This document shows positions 52,294-64,000 of a DNA stretch of 64,000 nucleotides, one piece after another (the stretch's first letter is position 1; each line of letters opens with the position of its first letter). The stretch spans positions 2,046,001-2,110,000 of the forward strand of contig JAUDYN010000009.1 of the NCBI GenBank assembly GCA_030407005.1, written 5' to 3'. Origin of the DNA: Desarmillaria ectypa. Taxonomy: Eukaryota > Basidiomycota > Agaricomycetes > Agaricales > Physalacriaceae. Made by a program: the position numbers and the translations under genes. Below the pieces are notes generated by a model, which had not been told where the DNA came from, did no database searches, and saw only the letters and a list, made by a program, of their open reading frames with translations.

Positions 52294-54334
52294 CTATTTA
52301 CCCCCGCTCATTTCGCCGTCTTGGACTCCACGATTCCAATGACGTCCTACAAGTAAAGCCGCTTTGGTCGTACGGGGTACGAGATTGAACTGTATCGGCT
52401 TCAAATGACTACATCCAACATGAGAAAAAGCAGAAAATAAATAAAGATTATACGTACTTGACGACCCCATTGGAGAAATCCACCACGGGAATAATTTCCT
52501 CTCCGTCCTCGTCTTTCGCTTTCGTGATCCTGCAAGTTGTCAAAATGAAAGCAATCGCGATCCACATGCCGTTCTCGGCTAAAAACCGACCAGGGCAAAT
52601 CCTACCGAAACACACATTAACAGGCTACACGATGGGGCGAACCGAGGAACAACCTTCTTCCAAACCCGAAAGGCGTAAGATATGGCTCTCCCTTTTCTTG
52701 CAGCTTCGGGAGATACCGATCAGGATTGAATGTCGTAGCTTGATGATAGATGTTCTCGTCAAGTCCCATTCCCCTTCAAGAGATAACTATGATGAAAAAC
52801 AGGGTCAGATTAAAGGACGTACCGAACGTTGGCAAAAACCACGGATCCCTTTGGGATGAACATGCCGCGATAAACGTCGTCTTCCAGCGAACGATGAGGA
52901 AATCCCATCGGAAGGACAGGATTCCATCTAGATAATCTCAGCGGCAAAGCAAAGTTCACGGATGGATGCAATACCGCATGGTCTCTTGCAGGATATGATC
53001 GATGTACGGAAGCGATGCCCGATCTTCAAAAGTCGGGAGACGGTCCGACCCGACGACAGCATCAATGTGTGCTTGCGCCTTTTCCTGAACTTCAGGATGT
53101 AGCACCATAGCGACCAAGAAGACGAGAAGTGTTGCCCACAACTAGAGAAAACCTCGAACCATAACATCAAAACACAACAGAGAACACTTACAGTATCCGC
53201 ACCTGCAGTATATATCTGTGCGGCCGCACCCTTCAGATCCTCCAGGTAGTCCTCTTCATCCTCTACAGAGCCCAAGTCGTTCAGATATGACGCAACGAAA
53301 GATGGGCTAGCTGTCCCTTCCGCCATCTGTTTCCTCACGATGTCAAAAGGATACTCAACAGACCTCTCAATGGTCGGCTTCTTCTTCCGTGCATATGCAG
53401 CATAGTACGCCCCAGGAAACCAGGAGGGAAAATTCGACACTATACTAGTCAGCCCAGAACCCTCGACCTAAACATGCATGCTTACACCAAGGGAAAAATT
53501 CAACAGGCGTACTCGCCGGCGGTCCCGAATTGTTGATAGCCTCGGTCATTTCGACAATCAATTTCATCAACGGATCGTCTTCATCCGACATTTGGTAACC
53601 GTAAGCGATTTTCATTATAACTGCGGCGGAAAATCTGGGGAGCAACAAATCAATCATACTTATTATCATGAACGTGTCACACCACCGCGCACCTGCCGAC
53701 AATCGCATCATAGTCATCAGGTTTCTCCATGAGCTCTTTCACCAAAATAGCTGCTTGCTGGTGTTGCACAGGCAAATACTCTCTGCATTCCTGCCGTCCA
53801 AAGTGCGTTTGAAACAATTTTCGGTGGCGGTGGAACCGTTTTCCGTACGGCATCAACGACAAGATTCGATCCCAACCCATTCTACAGGCAACAATTACTA
53901 AACGCGGACTCTGGTGACACGGGCTGTGTACTCACAAGTGGAATATAACAAAGTTGGGCCGGCAGCTGTAATTCGCACCTCTCATATCAAGCAAGTCATT
54001 CGCCGCCTCTACGCTGTCGAGGATGATCATCTTGCGGCCCAGGACTTCCAGATACATCACGTCGCCTAGTTAAAATCCATAAGACCGTGCATAAAAAGAG
54101 AGCGAGCTCCACAAACTTACCATACGTCTTGGCCCATCCGTGAAACACTTCTGGCAGACCCGCAGGGGGAATAACTCGAAGGTGACCTATGATAGGATCC
54201 GCAGGTGGACCTGGAGGGAGAGATTCTTGCCTCGCTAGCCCGAGGCGCCGTCGAAATAACCACACAAGAATCCAAAGCGGCGCTGTGTAGAGGAGGAGGT
54301 TCCAATCCATGAGCAAGACAGATTCCCGCTCCAT
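52294..54334 (-). CDS. Cytochrome P450 monooxygenase
   Basis: Start ATG 54334 (a second in-frame ATG at 54310 is also possible) opens a membrane anchor ('LLLYTAPLWILVWLF') and the hinge 'LPPGPPADPIIGHLR'. Further exons give the C-helix 'KRFHRHRKLFQTHF', I-helix 'IYTAGADT', K-helix ExxR in 'YIDHILQETMR', 'PHRSLEDDVYRGMFIPKGS' and the PERF-like 'FNPDRYLP'. The haem loop 'FGFGRR|ICPGRFLAEN' has its cysteine directly after an intron. The last exon ends 'SHLKPIQFNLVPRTTKAAL' plus a short tail. All catalytic landmarks are present. It is an ER-anchored monooxygenase of the expanded mushroom type resembling CYP5144 or CYP5037; substrate is unknown and no other secondary-metabolism gene is nearby. Confidence 0.88.
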
Positions 54335-55001
54335 CAACGCCGGCCCACCTATATCAGAACGCCATAAGGATCAGGTGATAGGTGCAGTCGCAAAGATACT
54401 TGATAAAGCAATGTACATTGTGTATTCCCGGGCAAAACATAGTACGCCGTCACGCGAACGCCTCCATCTGATGGGTTGGGCGATAGAGGGCATTCACAGA
54501 GGTACCTGTGAGCACCCAACTCGGAGAAATACTATCGTCCAACCACAGTGAAAACGAGATAAGACGAGGGCTGCAGCAACATTTGCCATCGCGGTTATTC
54601 CGGGTGACTGCGTGTTTGTCCTGATATGTTAGTCTTTTACTATACGTAAGAGACCTGACTTGCCTGATGAGAAGTATATGCTTCCCTTACTGTACCCGCA
54701 TCATTCTGGGTAGAACGTCAACCTTGGAGGCGTTGCACTGAATTATGAACGTCACCAATTCAGTCAAAATAAAAGTGAAGGAGACACACTGCATGCCTTC
54801 ATCATTCAATACCTTATAACCGCACTCGATGTCCGAAGCCTGATACAGCTCCGTCTGCGAGCCGCTAGAATGCATGGCAGTAGTCTAGAATGCCCTTGCC
54901 CTTGTCTTTTCGTTTATCGAATCAACAAGAAGCGTGCTCCAGCTCAAAAACGAGCTGTTCAGATTGACGTTGCTGGTGGTAACAAGCCAAGGTAGACTTC
55001 G
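54335..55001. other. Intergenic, P450 promoter and unrecognised DNA
   Basis: Short frames (54309-54551 plus, 54687-54875 minus) have no motifs. Confidence 0.4.
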
Positions 55002-55742
55002 TCATTCGGGCCGAATATTTTCCGTTCCATTTTCAAATCCCTTCATTGTACTGTCCCAATAATGTATGCAGCTTTGGATTACGCAATCGTTCGCCGCCTG
55101 CCGCGCTAAATCAGACCAGGAAACTTCCCGTGGCATTGCAATCTGCAATGGAAGAGGCTACCTTCTGAAGCGACGTTGATGGATTAGTGCGCACTCACGA
55201 ACAAGAATATCTCGGCGTCCGTCAGCTTCCTGTGGTTGACTTGCCAAAGGCTCAGGAATGCTCATACCACGGACGAGCTCCCGAGAGCCGATTGTCTGCA
55301 AATAACTAGATTTGTATCAAGCCGACACGCGTCGCGTTCTTTGACTGAAGTAAATATATAGAACGAAAGTAGTCCACGAACACAAGAATCTCGTGTCGAG
55401 AACAAGCTGATCAAAGTTTAGTACGATAGAACCTTCGTTCAAAGGATCGAAGAGTCGACCCACGATGAGCTCTTTGTCGTAGGCAAAGACATTTCACTCC
55501 TTTGGCAGGTCCTGCGTACTTATCAATCAGAGGAACACTGGATTTGTCGTACCTGTCGTACAGCCAAAGACGTACTGCGGAGCAGGCTCTGTGGCGGCCA
55601 CTAAATACCGCTGTAGGTCCATTTGTGAATAATATTGATCATCCCTTGTCGCGGAGGAATATACTTATGTAGATACATGCCCAACAGATCTCTGGAGATC
55701 CAAAATGTCCCTAAGGCTACCTATCCGAGTTGAAGGCACCAT
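55002..55742 (-). CDS. Unrecognised coding exons, possibly the 3' part of the next gene
   Basis: Minus-strand exons read 'SLRDILDLQRSVGHV', 'RYLVAATEPAPQYVFGCTT', 'FAYDKELIVGRLFDPLNEG' with 'SIVLNFDQLVLDTRFL', 'TIGSRELVRGMSIPEPLASQ' and finally 'REVSWSDLARQAANDC' to a stop at 55002. Composition and splice sites look real. A TGA precedes 'NVFAYDKEL' in frame (after 'DLPKE'), so either the splice model is wrong or the gene is broken. The first exon could be joined to the frame at 55772-56368, which would make one longer gene. I do not recognise the family. Confidence 0.4.
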
Positions 55743-55771
55743 ATGAATGAAGCAGAAGCAAACAGGTGGCA

Positions 55772-56368
55772 TCAGTCCTTGCGTTTTCGCGTAAAGATAC
55801 CACGCCTTTTTTTCTCTTCAAGACTGCTCACACTGGCAGACGATGTAGTCCGTTTCATTGAAGGAGATAGCGTAGGAGAGCCAGAAGGTGACGTTGACGA
55901 CCCGAAGCTGGCTGCACCTATAGCCTTGACGAGTCCCCTGTCTCAAATGTTAATACTGAGAACCCCGACGACGGTAGGTAGGTTGCACCTTTGGGTCGCG
56001 TCAACGTAGTCCTCTCGACCAAATCGTTTAGACGTTTTCACTGATACTCCTGTATCCGAAACGGTATAACCCTTCTCCTTCAGCCTAACCGAGCAACGTC
56101 AACAAAGCAGTGAAGGCCATGATGAATAGCACACGCACTTTTCCTTAGTAGATGCCACAGTTTCCGAAAGAGAATTCGATGCGCAAAGGATCCCATATAC
56201 GATACCCCCACAGATCCCTACTGTCTGCGCGGAGAGGAAGGTGAACAAAACTGTTGGACGGTCTTAGATGTCGCATACCACGAGCAGAGCAATGACATCA
56301 AGCCTAGATAAGATGATGTCAACATCAACCGCTCGCCAGCGCACACGAGCGGCTTACCAGCTGGCCAT
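55772..56368 (-). CDS. Unrecognised small membrane-anchored protein
   Basis: From a possible ATG at 56368 a short start segment ('MASW', 'LDVIALLV') leads to a membrane helix ('VLFTFLSAQTVGICGGIVYG'), a lysine-rich segment ('TKEKLKEKGYTVSDTGVSV') and 'KRFGREDYVDATQRGLVKAI'. A serine-rich tail ends 'EEKKRRGIFTRKRKD'. Two introns are clear (56085-56138 and about 55939-55990). The junction before the membrane helix is not resolved. I recall similar 'REDYVDATQ' proteins in basidiomycetes without assigned function. Confidence 0.45.
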
Positions 56369-57940
56369 TGGATTCTGCGACTAATACTTTAAAAATACGG
56401 TCTCAAAGGGTGACGTCCAGGCCGAAGAGAACTACAGTTCGCCTCCTAATATATAAAGGAGGAGTTTTCGTCGAAGGAACGCCAAATATGAGAGTGAAGA
56501 GATGAGAAGGTGGTGGTACAGAAGAAAGAGAGGATGCCCTGTTCATGTAGACCCTGCAGTGATGACATATGATGACATAAGCGGCTGTGGTGATGGCTGA
56601 TCGTATCAGTGCTTCTCCCAGCAACAGCCCTGAACTCGGAAATTACAAGGAGTAGGTTGTATCTTGGCTGTATCGATATAGAAAAGGACGGATTGTATCC
56701 GTCAGCTGCAGGAGCACATTTAAAAGTTAGGCTCACAATATTTCATGGTGTTGGAAGTGTGATCAACAAAGGGTCACCAACATTCTTGGTATTCTTAGGC
56801 GTGTGAGCGCTCCGTTTTGGCCATGCTGGTACTGCGGAAAATCCCGGAATGAGACCCTCGTCCGACGCAGTCAACACTGCCCGTCATAGCCTGGACACCG
56901 GTTAACACCAGAGTGGTAAGATGAGAGCATCAGACAATTCGTCCTCTACAAGAATAGCTGAATTGAAAGGAGTAAAAGAAGACCGTATGAAGTGATACGC
57001 GGAGCTCTCGGAGATTTGGAAATATCGTGGGAGTGCCGCAGAATGTAATATTCAAAGTGGCATACTTCGTGAGCGCAGTAAACGACATTCTCAGAACGTC
57101 GACCGCCGGATGAAAATAACCAGTAGTCACTGACATTACTCACGACAGCAAAAGGGAGCGGCCAATCGTGATTGGTATGCTCTATCAGAAAGGTTAACAG
57201 TACATATCTCTGCAGGCTGATATGCGCTTCTTTGATCAAGCAACTGGGAATGAATGAGTGACGGCACGCATGTATCGATTGGAAACAATGAGGCACTGCG
57301 AGACGAGCAATTTGCTAGACCAGTAAATCAACGGACTTGCATTTCCTGTGCATCTGAAGGCCTGGAACCGGCAGCTCGACTCCGAGCCATGAGAAGATCG
57401 TCATCGTAGACGGACCGGCCGGAGCGCACGAAGGTTACTATAGCGAGATGGTTCAATGAACTCTTCTCGACATCACTGAGGATGCTGCAGCTGGCGCATC
57501 GATCTCTACCTAGTCGGAGATGGCGACTTGTGCCTACTATCTCTCAGGGTTTTCAGCATTTGACAAATATGATAAAAGTATATTTACTGAGATTTGAGAG
57601 GGTAGATATACCAGGTCTTTGCGGGCTGATCTGCACTCTAGATAAGCAACTGCTTGCATGCCCAGGTTCGAATTTTGAGCCCAAGATCGTTTGAAAGATA
57701 CTCAATGACAATGACTCGGATAAAAGGTAGAGCCAAGAGCAAAGGTAGAGGTAGGAGGTAGAGTAGGACGGTTCGGCACAGATCTTCTGCTGTGGGTGTG
57801 ACATACTGCTCTATTTTTGGTTATTTATGAGGTAAGTCCTCGACTTTGAAATCATCACTGAGTTGCTTTCAGTTCGAATTGTTGCAAGTTGCGAGTAGGA
57901 AGATATCGGCCCGATTCGTCCGCAGAGAGGTGCCGGCAAC
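56369..57940. other. Intergenic, nothing recognised
   Basis: Short frames on the minus strand at 56403-57296 and on both strands at 57482-57804 show no motif. No RNA gene was recognised. Confidence 0.35.
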
Positions 57941-57954
57941 AGCCGAACATGGCA

Positions 57955-58170
57955 AATTGTAACTTGTGTTACAAACTTGTTAACAATTCTCTGAGGCTAC
58001 AACTCCCAGTGATTGTATACAATCACAGGCCTTATTTTCGTGATGGATACCTGCCATTCACAGGTAATCCAATTACTTGTAGTCTACGACGTGAGTCTAC
58101 AGGTCCATTGGGATCATTAATGATCCCATCAATTTATTCATCGCTCCCAACAATTTATTCATCTTCCCAG
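57955..58170. repeat. Palindrome-rich noncoding patch
   Basis: There are two perfect palindromes, GTGATTGTATACAATCAC (58009-58026) and TGGGATCATTAATGATCCCA (58109-58128). TTGTTAACAA (about 57978) and an ACCTG..CAGGT hairpin (about 58049-58065) also occur. A 'CAATTTATTCATC' direct repeat follows at about 58129-58161. It could be a regulatory region, a small foldback element or a cruciform-prone site; no coding frame explains it. Confidence 0.6.
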
Positions 58171-58470
58171 AGAGCATTATCAACAAACTGGATGTCACGA
58201 GGCAAATGAAAATTTCTCGAAGCACAGACACCGCGTCTTATAATCTGGCTGGGGAGTGTCAATAAAATACCAAACTATCTCTTAGCCCCCCGTTCGATAT
58301 CACCACCACCCTTGGTTCCTTTTCCCTGGCAGAAAATATCTGGAGCTATGTCTCCAGTATGCATCTGTTTGTCTCACTTAACGCCATCACTATTTACGGG
58401 GATCCCTCCCGGTGATAGACAATTTCTCGCACATCTTGATTGGATGCTCAGAAGACGTCGGTAACCAAGT

Positions 58471-59413
58471 GTGCGCATCATTCTGACCCGTACGATGAGG
58501 CTTCTTCAAAATGCGGCTAGGCCTCCGCTGATGTCTATTTGGGCAATCAGCAAAGCGAGGTGGGTTTCTTGTCGCATTGCACCCATTGCTCGACTTACTT
58601 ACCGCGCGCAGACTAAAAAGTACTTAGCCCGCCTTTCTCATGCAGAAAGATACAAAGCTGATGCTACTCATCAGGTTGGTTCTCACCATCAAGTATGGGC
58701 CATGGATATTCACGACGATATCTCTCAGGATGTTGGGTATGCCACGGATGCTACGGTTGCAGAGACGGCTATTGAGACTTTTCATGAGGTTCACCACTAT
58801 CAATCTACTTGTGCCTGAATTCACCACGCTTATTTCACTGTCTATTTCCAGATAGCCGACATCGTCGAACGGACGCGTTTTTACGGCGACTTTGACTTGT
58901 ACACGATGGACTGTCAGTTTCTTCGGAACGTATACATCGGCTATGGGGAGCCAGATCACGAAGCTCTTTATGAATCACTTATAAGGCACCAGGCTATGGG
59001 ACATGCCAACGCACGTATCATTCTTCACAAAGGACTGGGAGAACGGAGCCGCGGTGTCTGCAGACGTCCGGGATCCCAGGTCTTACATACCCATCCCCCT
59101 TCTTTTGGCCCTTGTCACCGAGATGGATATTGCATACTCTGAAGAAGAGCTCGACTTCTTCGCAGATAGGAATGACCATCTCCGCACGAATGTCCCTGGT
59201 GTCTTTGCTAACTTGGAATTGGAGAATGGGAGTTGTACTTCCAAAGGAATGTTCTTGATGAATAGGTGCTGGGCGAAGACGCGATCTGATGGTTCGGTGG
59301 TTGAGCTGTTTGAAGGGTATACGGAGATGAAGGTACTTGACGAGATGTACTTTCTCGGGGGGGCACGGAGAAGATATTGGCATGATTGGGCATGCTTTTT
59401 GAGCCATTCGTGA
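58471..59413 (+). pseudogene. Frameshifted paralogue of the 42-kb gene (family C)
   Basis: Exon-like frames read 'QDVGYATDATVAETAIETF' and, after an AG at about 58859, 'IADIVERTRFYGDFDLYTMD' and 'EPDHEALYESLIRHQ'. These align with 'LDLYNMPLDYLRR' and 'NYEALYNAVLEHQ' of the gene at 41966-42801. The frame then shifts at about 58990-59003 and continues 'FFTKDWENGAAVSADV', 'YSEEELDFFADRNDH', 'NVPGVFANLELENG' and 'FLMNRCWAKTRSDG', again aligning. The frameshift has no convincing intron to absorb it. It lacks the basic N-terminus of the other copy. Probably a pseudogene. Confidence 0.55.
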
Positions 59414-59725
59414 TTGGACCGAGGACGATATGAAGAGGGGGCCTTTGACATAATTTAACTATAATGTTCTTCTTCGAATAAGCGACGCATGATATACACC
59501 CACACATTGGGCTGTGGGCCCGGCCGTTCCTTATTGGGACCTTGTGCCGGTACCAATACCAACACCATCTACTAATCTGTTTTCTGGCACAACAAATCAA
59601 ACAAGCAAAAAAGGCCAAAAAGTTAGGAATGCCAAGGGTCCTTAACTCGATACGTATACAGGCTTAATTGAACCAGAATGAAAAAAAGTAGTACGGTAGC
59701 ATTTGCAGAAGTTGGGGTTCTACAG
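59414..59725. other. Intergenic, convergent 3' flanks
   Basis: Nothing was recognised; overlapping minus-strand frames (59208-59618) are shadows of the pseudogene. Confidence 0.45.
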
Positions 59726-60250
59726 CTAGGGCTCGTCCATTCCAACAAAACTTTCTACACCGCTCATCACGCCCCCGACGATCCCAGCAGCCTCCCCTGA
59801 AGGCGGTTGACGGGAATTTTCCTGAGGTTCTTTGAGGAGTTCGTCGACGACTGGGCTCCCTGTCTCCTTTTCCTTCAATGCGCTTAGGCTTGCTGGTGGA
59901 ACGTACTCCCTGACGGCACCAGCAATAGCCCTAGCAAGGTCCTTCGATGGCATGCCTAATGCCTCAGCAAGCGCGTTAATGTGATCCTCTACACTCTCCA
60001 CTCGCCCATGCTGAGCTCTATGCTCTGTTTTAACAGTGTGTGGCCGCTGGCCCACAGAAAGGTTCCACCAACCACCCACTTCCGTCTTCCACTGAACGAT
60101 GCGATACGAATAGTATGCCGTGAGGATGGCGGCCAGGACGACGAGAACGTATATGAGGCGACTGAGACGCGTCGAAGACAAAGGAGCAGATACTGGTTTT
60201 ATGAGATTTCCGTTTTGTTTCATCTTTGTTTGCGAATTGGATCTCGACAT
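59726..60250 (-). CDS. One-helix membrane protein, unrecognised (174 aa)
   Basis: This is an intronless minus-strand frame. I prefer ATG 60250 over 60307 because a TATA-like TTTATATACG on the minus strand near 60285-60295 would place transcription start after the upstream ATG. A basic N-terminus is followed by one hydrophobic helix ('LIYVLVVLAAILTAYYSYRI', residues about 29-48). A soluble C-terminal part includes 'VESVEDHINALAEALGMPSK' and a serine/proline segment. This suggests a tail- or signal-anchored protein. I recall similar basidiomycete proteins of unknown function. Confidence 0.65.
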   Translation of the reverse strand: MSRSNSQTKMKQNGNLIKPVSAPLSSTRLSRLIYVLVVLAAILTAYYSYRIVQWKTEVGGWWNLSVGQRPHTVKTEHRAQHGRVESVEDHINALAEALGMPSKDLARAIAGAVREYVPPASLSALKEKETGSPVVDELLKEPQENSRQPPSGEAAGIVGGVMSGVESFVGMDEP

Positions 60251-60409
60251 GGCTGCAGAAATTGAGAAAGGAAGATCATGGCTGTCGTATATAAACCTCT
60301 GCGTCATGGCTCTACGTCATTGGCGCAGAATGTATCACGTGATCGGCGCGTCCAAATTAAGAATCAGATTTTTGCAAAAATTTCGATTCCATCTTTACCT
60401 GCATCTACT
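60251..60409. promoter_or_regulatory. Divergent promoter between the membrane protein and the SPE3-LYS9 fusion
   Basis: This 159-bp region separates outward-transcribed start codons. A TATATAAAC motif lies at 60287-60295 and may serve the minus-strand gene. No other element is evident. Confidence 0.45.
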
Positions 60410-62929
<2,520 letters not shown>

Positions 62930-63159
62930 AGATAGATGAAGAGAAGAAGTATCAAAGAGACCCCACGTTTTACAGGTGTAGCGCTTAACGCCCTCGGCTA
63001 GAACGAAAGACTATTTTTGTATAATGACTTGTTCACTTGCCGCGCTGCGCTGCCGATGGGAGACGTATATATGTGCGTGCTGCGCGAGGGTCTGATCCGA
63101 TCATATAAAAGGGTTTGGAAGTATTATAACTAACCTGAACCTGACTCGTATACCTGAAA
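62930..63159. promoter_or_regulatory. Short intergenic region with TATA box
   Basis: Of 230 bp, the right part has TATAAAA at 63104-63110, about 50 bases upstream of the next ATG. The left part is the 3' flank of the fusion gene. Confidence 0.5.
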
Positions 63160-64000
63160 ATGTTTCGCCGGTTCCAACGATCTCCAGTGCCAGCAGAGGA
63201 GTCTACTGCTCCCAAGCCTAATATCATAGTAATTGGAGGGAGTTATGTTGGTAAGTGACCTGATTTGCTCGAGTTTTTCCATTTCTCATATCGATGACAG
63301 GCAACTCTGCGGTTGATTTCCTTGCATCCTCCCTTCATCGAACGCACAATATAGTTCTTATCGAGAAGAACACTCACATCCAGGTTTCTTTTTTATTATC
63401 TACAATTCAAAAGTGATATTTAAGCCAGCTTGTAGCATCTCTTTGCCTTTCCCCGTGTAAGCGTTGTTCCCGGTTTTGAGAACAGAGCCTTTGTTCCTTT
63501 CACAAATGCTTTCCATGCCAGTCCACCTGACTCCACCTCTGTGATCCATGCCATCGCAGAGAAGATTCTTCCTGGCCAAATCGTGCTGGATAATGGACAA
63601 TCTATACCTTATGAATATTTGGTACTTGCCACTGGAACAGGAAGGCCTGGACGTCTAGTATCGACCCAGAAATCTGTGGAGACTAAACGCTTTCGAGACC
63701 TCCAGGAAGGTATAGCCAAGGCGTCGCATATCACAGTCATTGGTGGTGGCGCGTATGGTATCCGTGAGTATGACGTGTCTTTTCGGCTTGAGCACGCGTT
63801 TATTGACGAATTATTCACAGAAACTGCGACGGATATCAAAGATCATGCTCCGTCGAAGAAGGTCACGGTCATACATTCCCGGCCCAACTTGATGAGCCGG
63901 TTCCATCCTAAGCTGCACGAGATTGTGATGGAGAAATTCAAAGCTGCTGGTATTGAGACAGTTCTCGGTCAACGAGTGACCATACCCAAGGAGGGATTCC
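63160..64000 (+). CDS. AIF/AMID-like FAD-dependent oxidoreductase, 5' part (runs off the window)
   Basis: Exons 63160-63250, 63301-63383, 63436-63763 and 63821 to beyond 64000 join in frame. The N-terminal FAD-binding Rossmann motif is 'NIIVIGGSYVGNSAVDFL' followed by 'IVLIEKNTHIQ'. 'YEYLVLATGTGRPGRL' and the NAD(P)-binding glycine motif 'HITVIGGGAYGIQTATDI' with 'KVTVIHSRPNLMSRF' follow. This is the order of pyridine-nucleotide disulphide oxidoreductase-fold proteins of the AIF/AMID (Fsp1) type, NAD(P)H:quinone reductases at membranes. The C-terminal part lies outside the window. No N-terminal membrane segment is seen. Confidence 0.85.

Noticed and set aside
57661..57685. GGTTCGAATTTT as a tRNA T-loop
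   Set aside because: No paired stem or other tRNA arms lie nearby.
59018..59618. Minus-strand frames opposite the family C pseudogene
   Set aside because: They overlap the plus-strand sequence that aligns with the 42-kb gene, and they lack motifs.

Overview
This window is nuclear DNA from a basidiomycete fungus, most likely an agaricomycete. The evidence is intron-dense genes with introns of about 45-60 nt, a spermidine synthase-saccharopine dehydrogenase fusion gene, a GPI-type chitin deacetylase, a secreted M36 fungalysin, chromodomain-bearing Ty3/gypsy elements, and several protein families I know only from mushroom-type genomes. No tRNA, rRNA or CRISPR array was found. Gene models were spliced by eye from GT..AG sites, frame and family similarity.

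Left arm (1-15.4 kb): a small conserved basidiomycete protein (1107-1322), an SH3-domain protein (1739-2485), a decayed interval carrying a relic copy of the SH3 gene's 3' flank, and two tandem paralogues of an unrecognised multi-exon family (4749-6788 and 7645-9011). The second paralogue has lost a central block of about 190 residues. A complete 11-exon fungalysin follows (11746-14041), then sparse, partly decayed DNA.

Repeat island (15.4-36.5 kb): at least three copies of one chromovirus-type Ty3/gypsy family. Copy 1 lies on the minus strand (15450-20040), copy 2 on the plus strand (about 22.1-29.85 kb, gag and pol, no recognisable 5' LTR), and copy 3 on the plus strand (29.85-33.76 kb, 5'-truncated). 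There is also a 5' pol fragment, a relic of a more distant element with its own LTR, an unrelated LTR-like segment and other decayed material. Most in-frame stops are TGA or TAG/TAA where related copies have CGA, CAA or CAG. CpG is visibly scarce in the older copies, as expected from methyl-CpG decay. A broken seven-helix membrane protein gene ends the island.

Right arm (36.5-64 kb): mostly housekeeping and secretion or metabolism genes. Sec13 (minus) and mitochondrial EF-G1 (plus) share a 223-bp divergent promoter. They are followed by an unrecognised nuclear-looking protein, an F-box pseudogene, an ACS-family MFS transporter, chitin deacetylase, a cytochrome P450, an unrecognised membrane-anchored gene, a frameshifted paralogue of the 42-kb gene, a one-helix membrane protein diverging from the SPE3-LYS9 fusion, and the 5' part of an AIF/AMID-like FAD oxidoreductase that runs off the right edge.

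The genes do not form an obvious biosynthetic cluster. The most unusual content is the A/B tandem family with its exon-block deletion, the dispersed 42-kb/59-kb paralogue pair, a second chromo-like module at the end of the retroelement polyprotein, and a palindrome-rich noncoding patch near 58 kb.
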